Source: Deltaproteobacteria bacterium (GTDB taxonomy: Bacteria > Myxococcota_A > UBA796 > UBA2385). From it: 9,595 nt of DNA. Location of the stretch: the NCBI GenBank assembly GCA_947462115.1, contig CANHON010000160.1:1-9595 (forward strand). The letters are read 5' to 3'. The notes under the pieces were generated by a model. That model searched no databases and was not told the DNA's origin. It worked only from the letters and a program-made list of their open reading frames with translations. Shown in pieces: positions 1 to 8,100 of the stretch. How positions within the stretch are numbered: position 1 is the first letter of the stretch; each line of letters opens with the position of its first letter. A program made the translations under genes and the position numbers.

Positions 1-1209
1 CTCGCCGCCGCGCTCGACCAGCGGCTCCGGCCAGCGCCGGCGCTGCGTCGCGTGATCAACGCCACCGGCGTTGTTCTCCACACCAACCTCGGCCGGGCGC
101 CCCTGGCCCCCGAGGCGGTGGCGGCCGTGTCCGCGGCGGCCGCGGGCTACTGCGACGCCGAGCTGGACCTGGAGACCGGGGAGCGCGGCGGCCGCGGCGA
201 GCGGGTGCTGGCCCAGCTCTGCGCGCTGACCAGGGCGCCGGCGGCCTTGGTCGTCAACAACAACGCCGCCGCGGTCTTGTTGGTGCTCACCGCCCTGTGC
301 GCCGGGCGCGCGGTGGTGGTGAGCCGCGGCGAGCTCGTGGAGATCGGCGGCAGTTTTCGGGTGCCCGACGTGATCAGCGCCGGCGGCGCCCGCCTCGTCG
401 AGGTCGGCACCACCAACCGCACCCGCCTGAGCGACTACGCCGGCGCCATCGACGCCCAGACCGGCGCCCTGCTGCGGGTGCACCCCTCCAACTTCTCGAT
501 GAGCGGCTTTGTGGAGCGGCCGGGCCGGGCGGCCCTCGCGGCGGTGGCCGCGGCCCACGGCCTGCCGCTGATCGAAGATCTCGGGGCCGGGCTCATCGGC
601 GCGCCGCCCCTGAGCCTGCCGGAGGCGGCGGAGGACGCGGTCGAGGCGGCCTTGTCGGCGGGGGTGCGCCTCGTGACCTGCTCGGGCGACAAGCTGCTGG
701 GCGGCCCTCAGGCGGGGATTATCGTCGGGGACGCTGATCTCGTCGCGCGCTGTCGCCGGCACCCGCTCTACCGGGCCCTGCGGGTGGACAAGCTCACCCT
801 GGCCGCGCTCGGCGCCACCCTCGACCTCATCGCCCGCGGGGGCCGGACCCCCACCGCCGCCATGCTCTCGGCAGGGCCGGCGGCGCTGCGGTCGGTGGCC
901 GAGGCGCTCGCGGCGGCGGTGGGGCCCGCGGCGGCGGCGGCCGGCCTGCGCCTCGAGCTGGAGGACGATGAGGCGCGGGCAGGCGGCGGCTCGTGGCCAG
1001 GGGAGGGCCTGCCGGGGCCGGTGGTCGCGCTCCGCGGCCGCGGCCTGGACGCGCTGGCGCGGGCGCTGCGCCTGGGCTCGCCTGCCGTGCTGACGCGCAC
1101 CCAGCGCGGGGCGCTCCGACTCGACCCCCGTGCCTTGCTGCCCGGTGAGCTGGAATTGGTCTGCGGAGCCCTGAACCGCGCGCTCGCGGCGCGCCGCGCC
1201 CCTGGTTAG
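1..1209 (+). CDS. selA: L-seryl-tRNA(Sec) selenium transferase (selenocysteine synthase), 5'-truncated by window edge
   Basis: SelA is a cytoplasmic, PLP-dependent enzyme that converts seryl-tRNA(Sec) to selenocysteyl-tRNA(Sec) using selenophosphate. The frame is open from base 1, so the GTG at 52 (codon 18) is an internal valine and the true start lies upstream. About 402 codons are present; the E. coli enzyme has about 460 residues, so roughly the first 60 are missing. Family hallmarks seen: VINATGVVLHTNLGRAPLA from codon 18, VVNNNAAAV from codon 84, GELVEIGGSFRVPDV, VGTTNRT, IEDLGAG, and the PLP-lysine motif SGDKLLGGPQAGI with Lys at codon 231 (bases 691-693), followed by HPLYRALRVDKLTLAAL. 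The fold is a type I aminotransferase. No frameshift or missing key residue is seen. The next gene starts at or just after its TAG stop, which suggests coupled translation. SelA implies that the genome uses selenocysteine, but selB, selC and selD are not in the window. Identification is very secure. Confidence 0.97.
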   Translation, partial: LAAALDQRLRPAPALRRVINATGVVLHTNLGRAPLAPEAVAAVSAAAAGYCDAELDLETGERGGRGERVLAQLCALTRAPAALVVNNNAAAVLLVLTALCAGRAVVVSRGELVEIGGSFRVPDVISAGGARLVEVGTTNRTRLSDYAGAIDAQTGALLRVHPSNFSMSGFVERPGRAALAAVAAAHGLPLIEDLGAGLIGAPPLSLPEAAEDAVEAALSAGVRLVTCSGDKLLGGPQAGIIVGDADLVARCRRHPLYRALRVDKLTLAALGATLDLIARGGRTPTAAMLSAGPAALRSVAEALAAAVGPAAAAAGLRLELEDDEARAGGGSWPGEGLPGPVVALRGRGLDALARALRLGSPAVLTRTQRGALRLDPRALLPGELELVCGALNRALAARRAPG

Positions 1210-1217
1210 TGGCGTCG

Positions 1218-2483
1218 ATGTCCCAGGGCTTCTATGAGATGCTCGGCGTTCCGGCCGAGGCGACCACCGAGCAGCTGCGCGCCGCCTACCAGCGGCGGCT
1301 CGCGGAGCTGGTGCGTCGGCTGCGCGCCGCCCGCAAGCAGGGCGCGGACGTCAGCATTTTGGAGTCCCAAGAGCGCGAGCTGCGCGAGGCCATGGACGTG
1401 CTCGCCGACGCCGGCCGCCGCCGCCGCTACGACGCCTTCCGCCGCGCGGTGTCCACCGAGCTGCCCACGGACGCCGAGGGGCTGTGGGAGGGCGCCCGGT
1501 GGGCGCTGGTCGAGCCTGTGGCCCCGCTGGCCGTCGCCTGCTTGCGGGCGCTGACCGACCTGCCGGTTGGCGATCCGCTGCCCGATCCTTCGCTCAAGCT
1601 GTCCGCCAAGCCCGAGCCGCCGCCTGCCGCCGTGGTGCCCCTGCCGGGCCCGCGCCCGCCGGCCCCCCGCCTGCCCTTGCCGCCGCCCGGCCGCACCGCC
1701 GCGGTGGTGATCGCCGCGCCGGAGACCGCTGTGGGGGGCCTGCCTGACGTCGATCCCGGCCCGCAGCCCCTGCGCGTGGCCCCGCCGGTGGCCGCTCCGC
1801 CCGATCGTGGCACCTCCCCCGGCCGCCGCCCCGCCGAGCCCGAGGCGCCCCGGACCGCCCCGCCGCCCCCGCTCACCGCGCCGGTGCCGCCGCCCCGTCC
1901 CGCCCCGCCGCCCGTCGATGATTGGCTGGTGGACGATGAGTCCGAAGAGGATCTGCTGCCATCGGTGGCCGACGTCGTGGCCCCGGCGCGGGTCCCGGCC
2001 GTGGCCCACCTGCGGGTCGATGGCCGGATGGTCCCGGTGCGCGTCGAAGAGGACGACGGGGACGACGCCTCCGAGGGCAGCGGCCCGGCCTCCGACTGGG
2101 GCAGCAACTACGGCAGCCGCTCGGGCGCCGAGGCCGACCCCCTGGAGCCGCCGCTGCGGGTCGGGCCCTCCCTGCGGATGGTGCCCAGCGCGCCGCCCGA
2201 GCCGCCGCTGGACGAGATCGGCCGCATCGCCAAGCGCCACGGCCTCAGCGGGCGGTTCTTGCGGGAGGTCCGGCAGCACCGCGGCATGACCCTCGACGAT
2301 CTGGTGCGCAGCACCCGCATCTCCAGCCGCTTCCTCACCGCCATCGAGGAGGATGACTTCGAGCGGCTGCCCAACGCCACCTTCGTGCGCGGCTACCTCA
2401 AGCAGGTGGCCGAGGCGCTGCAGGTCGCGGATCGCGGCGTCGTGGAGGGCTTTATGGAGCAGTACAAGGCCAGCCGCGCCTGA
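1218..2483 (+). CDS. J-like domain and C-terminal HTH_25 (RodZ-type) helix-turn-helix protein
   Basis: This is a 421-residue soluble protein numbered from the ATG at 1218. The N-terminus (about 2-75) resembles a DnaJ J-domain, with GFYEMLGVPAEATTEQLRAAY at the start and RRRYDAFRR at the end, but the HPD tripeptide needed to stimulate DnaK is absent. Residues about 130-235 are a Pro/Ala-rich linker, followed by an acidic patch (VDDESEEDLL). The C-terminus (about 344-401) is a helix-turn-helix of the HTH_25/RodZ class: LREVRQHRGMTLDDL, then TRISSRFLTAIEEDDFERLP and FVRGYLKQVAEAL. In RodZ the HTH is N-terminal and followed by a membrane helix; here it is C-terminal and no membrane segment is seen. 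A GTG at 1209 overlapping the selA stop (TAGTG) is an alternative start adding three residues; I prefer ATG 1218 because the J-like domain then begins at once, as is usual. No clear Shine-Dalgarno is visible. It may be a regulator or protein-protein adaptor; its target is unknown. Confidence 0.85.
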   Translation: MSQGFYEMLGVPAEATTEQLRAAYQRRLAELVRRLRAARKQGADVSILESQERELREAMDVLADAGRRRRYDAFRRAVSTELPTDAEGLWEGARWALVEPVAPLAVACLRALTDLPVGDPLPDPSLKLSAKPEPPPAAVVPLPGPRPPAPRLPLPPPGRTAAVVIAAPETAVGGLPDVDPGPQPLRVAPPVAAPPDRGTSPGRRPAEPEAPRTAPPPPLTAPVPPPRPAPPPVDDWLVDDESEEDLLPSVADVVAPARVPAVAHLRVDGRMVPVRVEEDDGDDASEGSGPASDWGSNYGSRSGAEADPLEPPLRVGPSLRMVPSAPPEPPLDEIGRIAKRHGLSGRFLREVRQHRGMTLDDLVRSTRISSRFLTAIEEDDFERLPNATFVRGYLKQVAEALQVADRGVVEGFMEQYKASRA

Positions 2484-3568
2484 TGCCGCCCGCGCCGCCC
2501 TCCCCCGTCCCCGAAGACGGCGAGCTGGATGACCTGGACGACGCTGTTTTCCCGAAGTCGGGCGCGCTGGCGGGCGCGGAGGCGGCCGGTCCGCACCGCC
2601 TCGTGGGGAGCCCCGGCCGCCTCGACAGCGTGCTGAGCGCTGCCCTGCCCCTGACCCGCAGCCGGCTGGCCGCCCTGATCAAGGCGGGGGCGGTGCGGGT
2701 GGACGGCGCGGTGGTGTGCCGGCCCTCGGCCACCCTGCGCGGGGGCGAGGACCTGGCGGTGGAGGTGCCGCCGCCGCCGCCCTCGGCGCTGGTGCCCGAG
2801 GACCTGGGCCTCCCGCTGCTGCACCTCGACGCGCAGGTGGTGGTGGTGCACAAGCCCGCGGCCCTGGTGGTGCACCCGGCCAAGGGCCACCCCACCGGCA
2901 CGCTGGTGCACGGCCTCCTGCACCTCTGTGCAGCGGCAGTGCCGACGCCCGGCGACTTTCCGGTCGATCCGAGCCGGCCGGGCGTGGTGCACCGCTTGGA
3001 TCGCGGGACGAGCGGGGTGATGGTCGCGGCCCGCACGCCCGAGGCCCTGGCGGCCCTGGGCGCCCAATTCGCCGCCCACACCGTCGAGCGGCGCTACCTC
3101 GCCTTGGTGCACGGCCGCTGCCCCGAGGACCGCGGGCGGGTGGACCTGCCCCTGGGCCGACACCCCCACGATCGGCTGCGCATCGCTGTTCGCGCCGAGG
3201 GCAAGCGCGCGGTCACCCACTGGGAGCGCCTCGCAGAGGGCCACTTTGCCGTGCCTGGCGACAAAGCCGGCGGGGTGGTCAGCCTCGTGCGCTGCCGGCT
3301 GGAGACCGGGCGCACCCACCAGATCCGGGTGCACCTGACCGAGCTCGGGCTGCCCCTGGTGGGCGACCCCCTCTATGGCCGACCGGCGCGGCCCTTGCCC
3401 CGGGCGCTCGCCGAGGGCATCGACCACCAGCAGCTCCACGCCGCGCGCCTGGGCTTTAGTCACCCGGTCAGCGGGGCGCGGCTGCGCTTCTTCTCGCCGC
3501 CGGAGCCGCCCTTCTTGGCCCTGTGCGCGGCGCTCGGCATCGACCCGGCGTGCTGGGCCGACACCTGA
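2483..3568 (+). CDS. rluD: RluA/RluD-family 23S rRNA pseudouridine synthase
   Basis: The 361-residue product should isomerise uridine to pseudouridine in large-subunit rRNA. Residues about 46-95 form an S4 RNA-binding domain (GRLDSVLSAALPLTRSRLAAL, then AGAVRVDGAVV). The catalytic domain follows: VVVHKPAALVVHPAKGH, then the signature VVHRLDRGTSGVMVAARTPEA with catalytic Asp173 (codon at 2999-3001), VERRYLALVHG, and the late motif LETGRTHQIRVHL with GDPLYG. The order S4 plus catalytic domain, and the length, fit RluD/RluA-type enzymes (E. coli RluD modifies U1911, U1915 and U1917 in helix 69); the symbol is the closest family name, since exact target sites cannot be read from sequence. There is an unusual acidic N-terminal extension of about 40 residues before the S4 domain. 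A GTG at codon 41 (2603) could be an alternative start, but ATG 2483 overlaps the previous stop as TGATG, which favours coupled translation from there. It is the last gene of the plus-strand operon. Confidence 0.93.
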   Translation: MPPAPPSPVPEDGELDDLDDAVFPKSGALAGAEAAGPHRLVGSPGRLDSVLSAALPLTRSRLAALIKAGAVRVDGAVVCRPSATLRGGEDLAVEVPPPPPSALVPEDLGLPLLHLDAQVVVVHKPAALVVHPAKGHPTGTLVHGLLHLCAAAVPTPGDFPVDPSRPGVVHRLDRGTSGVMVAARTPEALAALGAQFAAHTVERRYLALVHGRCPEDRGRVDLPLGRHPHDRLRIAVRAEGKRAVTHWERLAEGHFAVPGDKAGGVVSLVRCRLETGRTHQIRVHLTELGLPLVGDPLYGRPARPLPRALAEGIDHQQLHAARLGFSHPVSGARLRFFSPPEPPFLALCAALGIDPACWADT

Positions 3569-3573
3569 GCGCG

Positions 3574-3598
3574 GTCGGGCCCCGCGGGCGGGCCCGGC
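3574..3598. terminator. GC-rich hairpin between convergent genes, possible bidirectional terminator
   Basis: Bases 3576-3582 (CGGGCCC) pair with 3590-3596 (GGGCCCG), a perfect 7-bp stem with a 7-base loop; 3574/3598 can add a pair beyond one G-T wobble. It lies inside the 46-base gap between the stop of the pseudouridine synthase gene and the stop of the minus-strand gene, where a shared terminator would be expected. No T-tract follows on either strand, so classic intrinsic termination is doubtful, and such hairpins arise easily in DNA this GC-rich. Confidence 0.35.
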
Positions 3599-3614
3599 TG
3601 GCGGGCTGCGGGCC

Positions 3615-5108
3615 TCAGGCCTCGCCGTCCGTTTTGGCCCCCGTGGCTGGGGGGCGGGGCTTGAACAGGCCGCCGAGGATGCTGCCCAGATCGACCTTCA
3701 CCTTGGCTGGGGCCGCGCCCATCGTCTGCCCGTCGGCGCTCGGCTGGGGCACGGTGACGTCGAGCTCGAGGGTCTGGGGCAGCACCTCTTGCAAGAAGCC
3801 GCGGAGCAGGCCGCCCACCACCTCGCCGCCGTGCTGCTGCAAGAAGGCGGCGTCCACGGTGGTGCCGTCGGTGCCGCCGGCCGCGGCGAAGATCTGGCCC
3901 ATGGCCTCCTGCATGCGCGGGGGCAGGCTGATGGGCACGGGGCCCGGCGGGGGCGCGTTTTGGGCGTCGGGGCCCGCGGACCCGGCACCGTCGGCGGCCG
4001 TGGCCTTGGGTGCCTCGGGCGCGGGCGCGCCGGCGGTGGCATCGCTGGGATTGACGTCGGCGGCGTTGTCTTGCACGTTCGGCTCGGCGGGAGGAGGGGG
4101 AGACAGGGGCCGGTCGTCGGCCACCGCCACCGCGCGGCTGATCGGCGGCGGCGCGGCCGGCGGGGCGGGCGGGGCGAGCTGCAGGGGGCGGGCCGCGCGC
4201 GGGGGCTCGGCGGCGGCGGCGTCCAGGGCGGCGTCCAGCATCTCGATGATGCGCTGCGGCGCGACGCGGCGCGGGTCGTCGGCCGGCGCGTCGCCCAGCG
4301 AGGCCTCGGCTTCGGCGAAGGCGGCGTCGAAGGTCTGGCGGATGTGGGCGTGGAGGGCGGCGGTGTCCATGGCGGGGCTGACGCTGATCTCGGCCTGCGC
4401 GTCGGTGGGCCAGGAGAGCTCGAGGCCCCGCAGCAGCGGCTCGTAGCGGAGGCGGCTGCGGGCGTCGATGGGCGCGGGGCCGTCGTCTCCGGCCTGCAGG
4501 ATGACCCAGCCTTGCCAACCGGCTTCGCCCTCGCCGAAGCGCAGCTCCACCGCCGAGCGGCCGGCGCCGGGCACCGAGGCCGTGCGCAGGGCAAGGCCGG
4601 GGCCCTTGTCCAGCGCCAGCATCAGCTCGGCCGGCAGCGCGCCGCGATCGGTCGGCCCGCCGAGGTGCTGCTCGATGAGCAGCAGCGTCGCCCAGCGCAG
4701 GGCGGCGTCGTCGGGCGGCAGGCGCTCGGGGCCGTCGTGGGCCGCCACCTGCCCGCTGAGGAACAGGGCCACCTGGGGCCGCACCTTGGTGGCGCCGGAG
4801 ACCGTCCAGCCCTCGGGGCCCTCGTCGAGCATCAAGAACAGGTCGCCGAGCGGGCGGCCGATGCCCGCGCGGGACAAGACCGCCTGCTGGGCGGCGCGGG
4901 GCCCGGCGGTGTGGGCGATGCCGATGGGCTCGATGTTCAGGCCCTTTCTGGACACCTGGCCGAACAGGTCGGAGAGGCGGTCCTCGCCGCGGCCCCAGTC
5001 GTCGGGGGTGGTGGCGGCCTGGGCGGCGGCCTCGTCGGCCTGGGTGGCGGCCGTGGTCCAACGCAAAGCAGCCGCTAAGGCGGCCTCCTCGCGGGCGAGC
5101 TCGTTCAT
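3615..5108 (-). CDS. Unrecognised 497-residue protein, second gene of the minus-strand operon
   Basis: I do not recognise this family. The product has 497 residues with no signal peptide and no convincing membrane helix, so it is probably cytoplasmic or an exported substrate lacking a Sec signal. Residues 1-35 are Ala/Glu-rich and helical. About 40-300 look globular, with alternating hydrophobic strands such as LGDLFLMLDEGPEGWTVSG, RPQVALFLSGQVA and GWQGWVILQAGDD. About 300-395 form a Pro/Ala-rich low-complexity linker. A small C-terminal part (395-480) has a helix (PPRMQEAMGQIFAAA), a second one (GEVVGGLLRGFLQEVLPQ) and a short strand-rich end (TLELDVTVP, KVKVDLGSILGGLFK). The start is supported by AGGAG five bases upstream of ATG 5106-5108. 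It lies 62 bases downstream of the giant repeat-protein gene on the same strand, so co-transcription and a shared process are likely. A long plus-strand frame over the same DNA (3375-5078) lacks family motifs and conflicts with the pseudouridine synthase frame, which favours this strand. Confidence 0.78.
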   Translation of the reverse strand: MNELAREEAALAAALRWTTAATQADEAAAQAATTPDDWGRGEDRLSDLFGQVSRKGLNIEPIGIAHTAGPRAAQQAVLSRAGIGRPLGDLFLMLDEGPEGWTVSGATKVRPQVALFLSGQVAAHDGPERLPPDDAALRWATLLLIEQHLGGPTDRGALPAELMLALDKGPGLALRTASVPGAGRSAVELRFGEGEAGWQGWVILQAGDDGPAPIDARSRLRYEPLLRGLELSWPTDAQAEISVSPAMDTAALHAHIRQTFDAAFAEAEASLGDAPADDPRRVAPQRIIEMLDAALDAAAAEPPRAARPLQLAPPAPPAAPPPISRAVAVADDRPLSPPPPAEPNVQDNAADVNPSDATAGAPAPEAPKATAADGAGSAGPDAQNAPPPGPVPISLPPRMQEAMGQIFAAAGGTDGTTVDAAFLQQHGGEVVGGLLRGFLQEVLPQTLELDVTVPQPSADGQTMGAAPAKVKVDLGSILGGLFKPRPPATGAKTDGEA

Positions 5109-5113
5109 ATAGG

Positions 5114-5118
5114 CTCCT
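5114..5118 (-). promoter_or_regulatory. Ribosome binding site for the 497-residue protein gene
   Basis: Read on the minus strand this is AGGAG, separated by five bases (CCTAT) from the ATG at 5108-5106. It is the clearest Shine-Dalgarno in the window and fixes the start of the downstream gene. Confidence 0.75.
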
Positions 5119-5120
5119 GG

Positions 5121-5145
5121 GGGCCGCTGAGCCGAAGCGCGGCCC
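5121..5145 (-). other. Perfect 7-bp inverted repeat in the 62-base intergenic gap
   Basis: GGGCCGC (5121-5127) and GCGGCCC (5139-5145) are exact reverse complements around an 11-base loop, placed between the stop of the giant gene (5171) and the ribosome binding site of the next gene (5114-5118). No T-tract follows, so it is more likely an mRNA structure that tunes expression of the second gene, or protects the upstream message end, than a terminator. Chance formation in GC-rich DNA is possible. Confidence 0.35.
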
Positions 5146-5170
5146 GCGGCCAGGGGGGTGAGGCGCGCGC

Positions 5171-8100
5171 TCAGTCGTCGAAGGCGATGCCGCTCCGGCG
5201 GAAGATGTCGCGCATCTCGCTGTCTTCACGGCCGTCCACGTCGCCGAGCAGCGAGTTCGCGCCGCCCGCCTGCGACACGACGCTGCGGAGGTCGCCGTGG
5301 CTGGCCGAGAACTTGATGATCTCGAGGATGCACTCTTCGTCGTCTTCGCTGACCCAGCCACCCGACATGGTCTTGATCATCTCCGCCCGCATCTCGGCCG
5401 GCGCGTAGCGGTGCTCGCCCTTGCGCACCGACTCGCGCATGCGGTCGTCGGCGCCGAAAAGGGCGTCGAGCAGGCCCGGCTTGTCGCCCGAGAACAGGTC
5501 CACGATCTTCTGGAACCAGGGCGGCAGGTAGGGGCGCAGCAGGCGCCCGGCGGTCTGTAGCGCCGCGACGACCTTCTGCACGGCGGTCTTGATGCGGTCC
5601 CAGGACAGCTCGCCCTTGAAGATCTTCCAGACGCAGTAGACGATGAGGCCGACTGGCCCGAAGGTGGCGGTGGCGGTGATGAGGCCGATGATGAGGCCGA
5701 CCAGCTCGCCCAGCGCGCCGATGCCCTCGGCCATCACCTTGATGTCCTCGATCACCGACATCATCTTGTCGAGCTTGGCGTCGCCGGTCTTCTGCTGGCC
5801 GGCGATCTGGCTGCCGCCCTCGATCTGGGGGCCGCCCTTTTTGTTGGCGGCCTGGCCGGCGTTGTTGTTGAAGCCGGTGGTGGGCACGCTGGTGGTCTTG
5901 GTCGGCCGCTGCTGGGCCGCCGGGGCGGGCACGGGCGTGGTCGGGTGCGCGCTTTTGCTCGACTGGTCGCCGAAGGTGTACTTGCCGCCCCACTCGAAGC
6001 TGAACACCTCGCCGAGCGGCTGCTGGATCCCGGCGAACTCGTGCTCCCACGGGTCGAGGCCGCGGATGCTCGCCGAGACGAAGGGCGTGAGGCTCAGGTC
6101 GAGGCGGGGCTTGATGCTGACGCCGACGCCGAGCTCGCCGCGGAAGCCCTGGGGGCCGCCCTCGAGCTTGCCGGAGGGGGTGACCGAGACCGGCGCCTCG
6201 AGCGCCACCTCGCCCTTGACGCCGGCGCCGACGGCGGCCACCGCGAGGTTGCCCTCCAGGCCGATGTAGGGGGCGATCTTGGCGCTGAAGTCCATGCCCC
6301 AGTCGAGCTGCAGGTCGGCGCTGAAGGTCGGCACCTCGCTGTGCTCGCTGATCGGGCGCCAGTCCTGAACGTGCAGCCCTGCGGTCATCTCGAGCGCCCG
6401 TAGGCCCATCGACATGCCGCCCTTCATGCCGAAGAACAGGCCAAAGGGGCCCCAGATCGGCACGCTGGTCTTGGGGACGAGGTCGCGCTCCAGGCTGAAC
6501 AGCGTGCGGGCGTCGACGAGGTTGCCTTGGATGGTCGTGTCGATGTTGAGCACGGGGTCGAGGGTCTGGTCGATGGCGACGCCGACCGAGACGTCCTTGA
6601 CCAGCTCGTTCATCGCGTAGGTGACCTGGCCGGTGCCCTCGAAGGTGTCGTCGGCGTGGTAGGCGACCGTCACCTTGCCCGTCATGCTCCGGCCCTTGGC
6701 CGGGTCGTTGAACAGCGTGAAGTCGAGCTCGCCGTCGCCTTCGTAGACGTCGCGGCCGGACTCGTTCGACCAGTTGACGTTGAAGGTGCCCGTCATGTTG
6801 TTGAGCGAGGGCACCGTGATCTTGCCGCCGCCGCCGAGCTGGACGAGCTTGTTGTCCTTGATGGTGCCGGTGCCCTTCACCTCGGTGAGCACCAGCTTCC
6901 CGTCGAGCATGCTCATGGGGCGGAGCAGCTCGGCGGTGCCGTGGAGGGTCTCCAGCACGTTGGTCACGGCGTTGTAGGTGCCGTTGGCCGTGATGCGGGC
7001 CTGGGGCTGGCCGTCGGTGATGAGCTCGGCGATGAGCGTCCCGCCGATGCGGCGCAGCTCGCTGTCGACCACGGTGGCGTCGCCGCCCGAGCCCTTCAGC
7101 AGCTTGAGGACAGCGCCGCCGCCGAGATCGTAGGTGAGGTCGCGGCCGAGCTTGATGTCGCCGCCGCCGTTGACCTTGCCGGTCTCGGGGTTGTAGTCGC
7201 CGTTGACCTTGCCGCCGAACAGCGGGCCTTGGCCGTCGCGCACCTCGAAGGGCACCTGGCCGTCGAGCTTCTTGAGCTGGTTCTGCTCGATGTGGGCGGT
7301 GGCGCCGGTGCCGGGCATGATCAAGAAGGTATAGTTTTCAGACTGATAGAGCTGCTTCTCGCGGGTGACCGTGGCGGCGCCCGCGCCGGTGAACCCGGTG
7401 CCGCCGGCCGCGTCAAAAGTGCCCTCGATGCTGAGCTTGGCGTACTCGCCGCCGCCGTCGCGGGCGGAGAGCTGGATGTTCCCGCCCACTTGGGTCAGCG
7501 CGTTGTCGGCCAGCGTGACCGTGGCGCCGGTGCCCGGCATCAGCCACAGCTGGTCTTGGCCGAGGGTCCCGAGCCGCTTCTCGATCAGCACCTCGGCCTC
7601 GCCGGTGCCCGAGAGCTGCTTCTCGGCCATCTTGTAGGTGCCGGCGACCTTGCCCTTGATGAACTTCTGGCCCTCTTCATCGAGGCGCATCGGCACCTTG
7701 CCGCCGATGCTCTTGAGGTCGGACTTGTCGACCTTGACGGTGGCGCCGGTGCCCTTCTCGAGCCACAGGTGGTACTTGCCGGCCTGGGCGACGTCTTGCT
7801 CGACCAGCAGCTCAGCCTTGCCCTCGCCGCTGATGCCCTCGCCCTTCTTCCACTCGCCCAGCAGGTCGGCCTTGGCGAACTTCTCGCCGTCCTTGTTGAT
7901 GCGGTTCTTGAGGGTGCCGCTCATCGAGGTGAGGTCGTTCTTCTCGACCACGCCGGTGACGGAGCTGTCCTTCTGCAGGGCGAGGCTGTAGGCGCCCTTT
8001 TGGGCGAGCTGCTTCTCGCGCACGACGGTGGCGGTGCTCGTCATGTCGAGCACGTTGCCGTCCATGAGCCAGGTCGCGCCGCCCTCCAGATCGACGAAGC

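Noticed and set aside
1206..2279. A 357-codon minus-strand open frame opposite the J/HTH gene.
   Set aside because: Gly/Arg/His-rich shadow; the plus strand carries recognisable J-like and HTH motifs with operon-like overlaps.
3375..5078. A 567-codon plus-strand open frame opposite the 497-residue protein gene.
   Set aside because: It begins inside the pseudouridine synthase gene in another frame, is Gly/Arg/Ala-rich without domain motifs, and is a typical shadow in GC-rich DNA. The minus-strand gene has a good ribosome binding site and protein-like composition.
3460..5361. A 633-codon minus-strand open frame spanning three other genes' coordinates.
   Set aside because: Its translation is Arg/Pro/Ala low complexity and it overlaps the ends of both real minus-strand genes and the pseudouridine synthase gene, so it is a frame shadow.
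7325..7352. A short AT-rich patch (around GGTATAGTTTTCAG) in otherwise very GC-rich DNA, considered as an internal promoter.
   Set aside because: On the coding strand it is simply the codons for QLYQSENYTF in a repeat unit. No paired -35 and -10 elements at proper spacing are seen on either strand, and no gene starts nearby.
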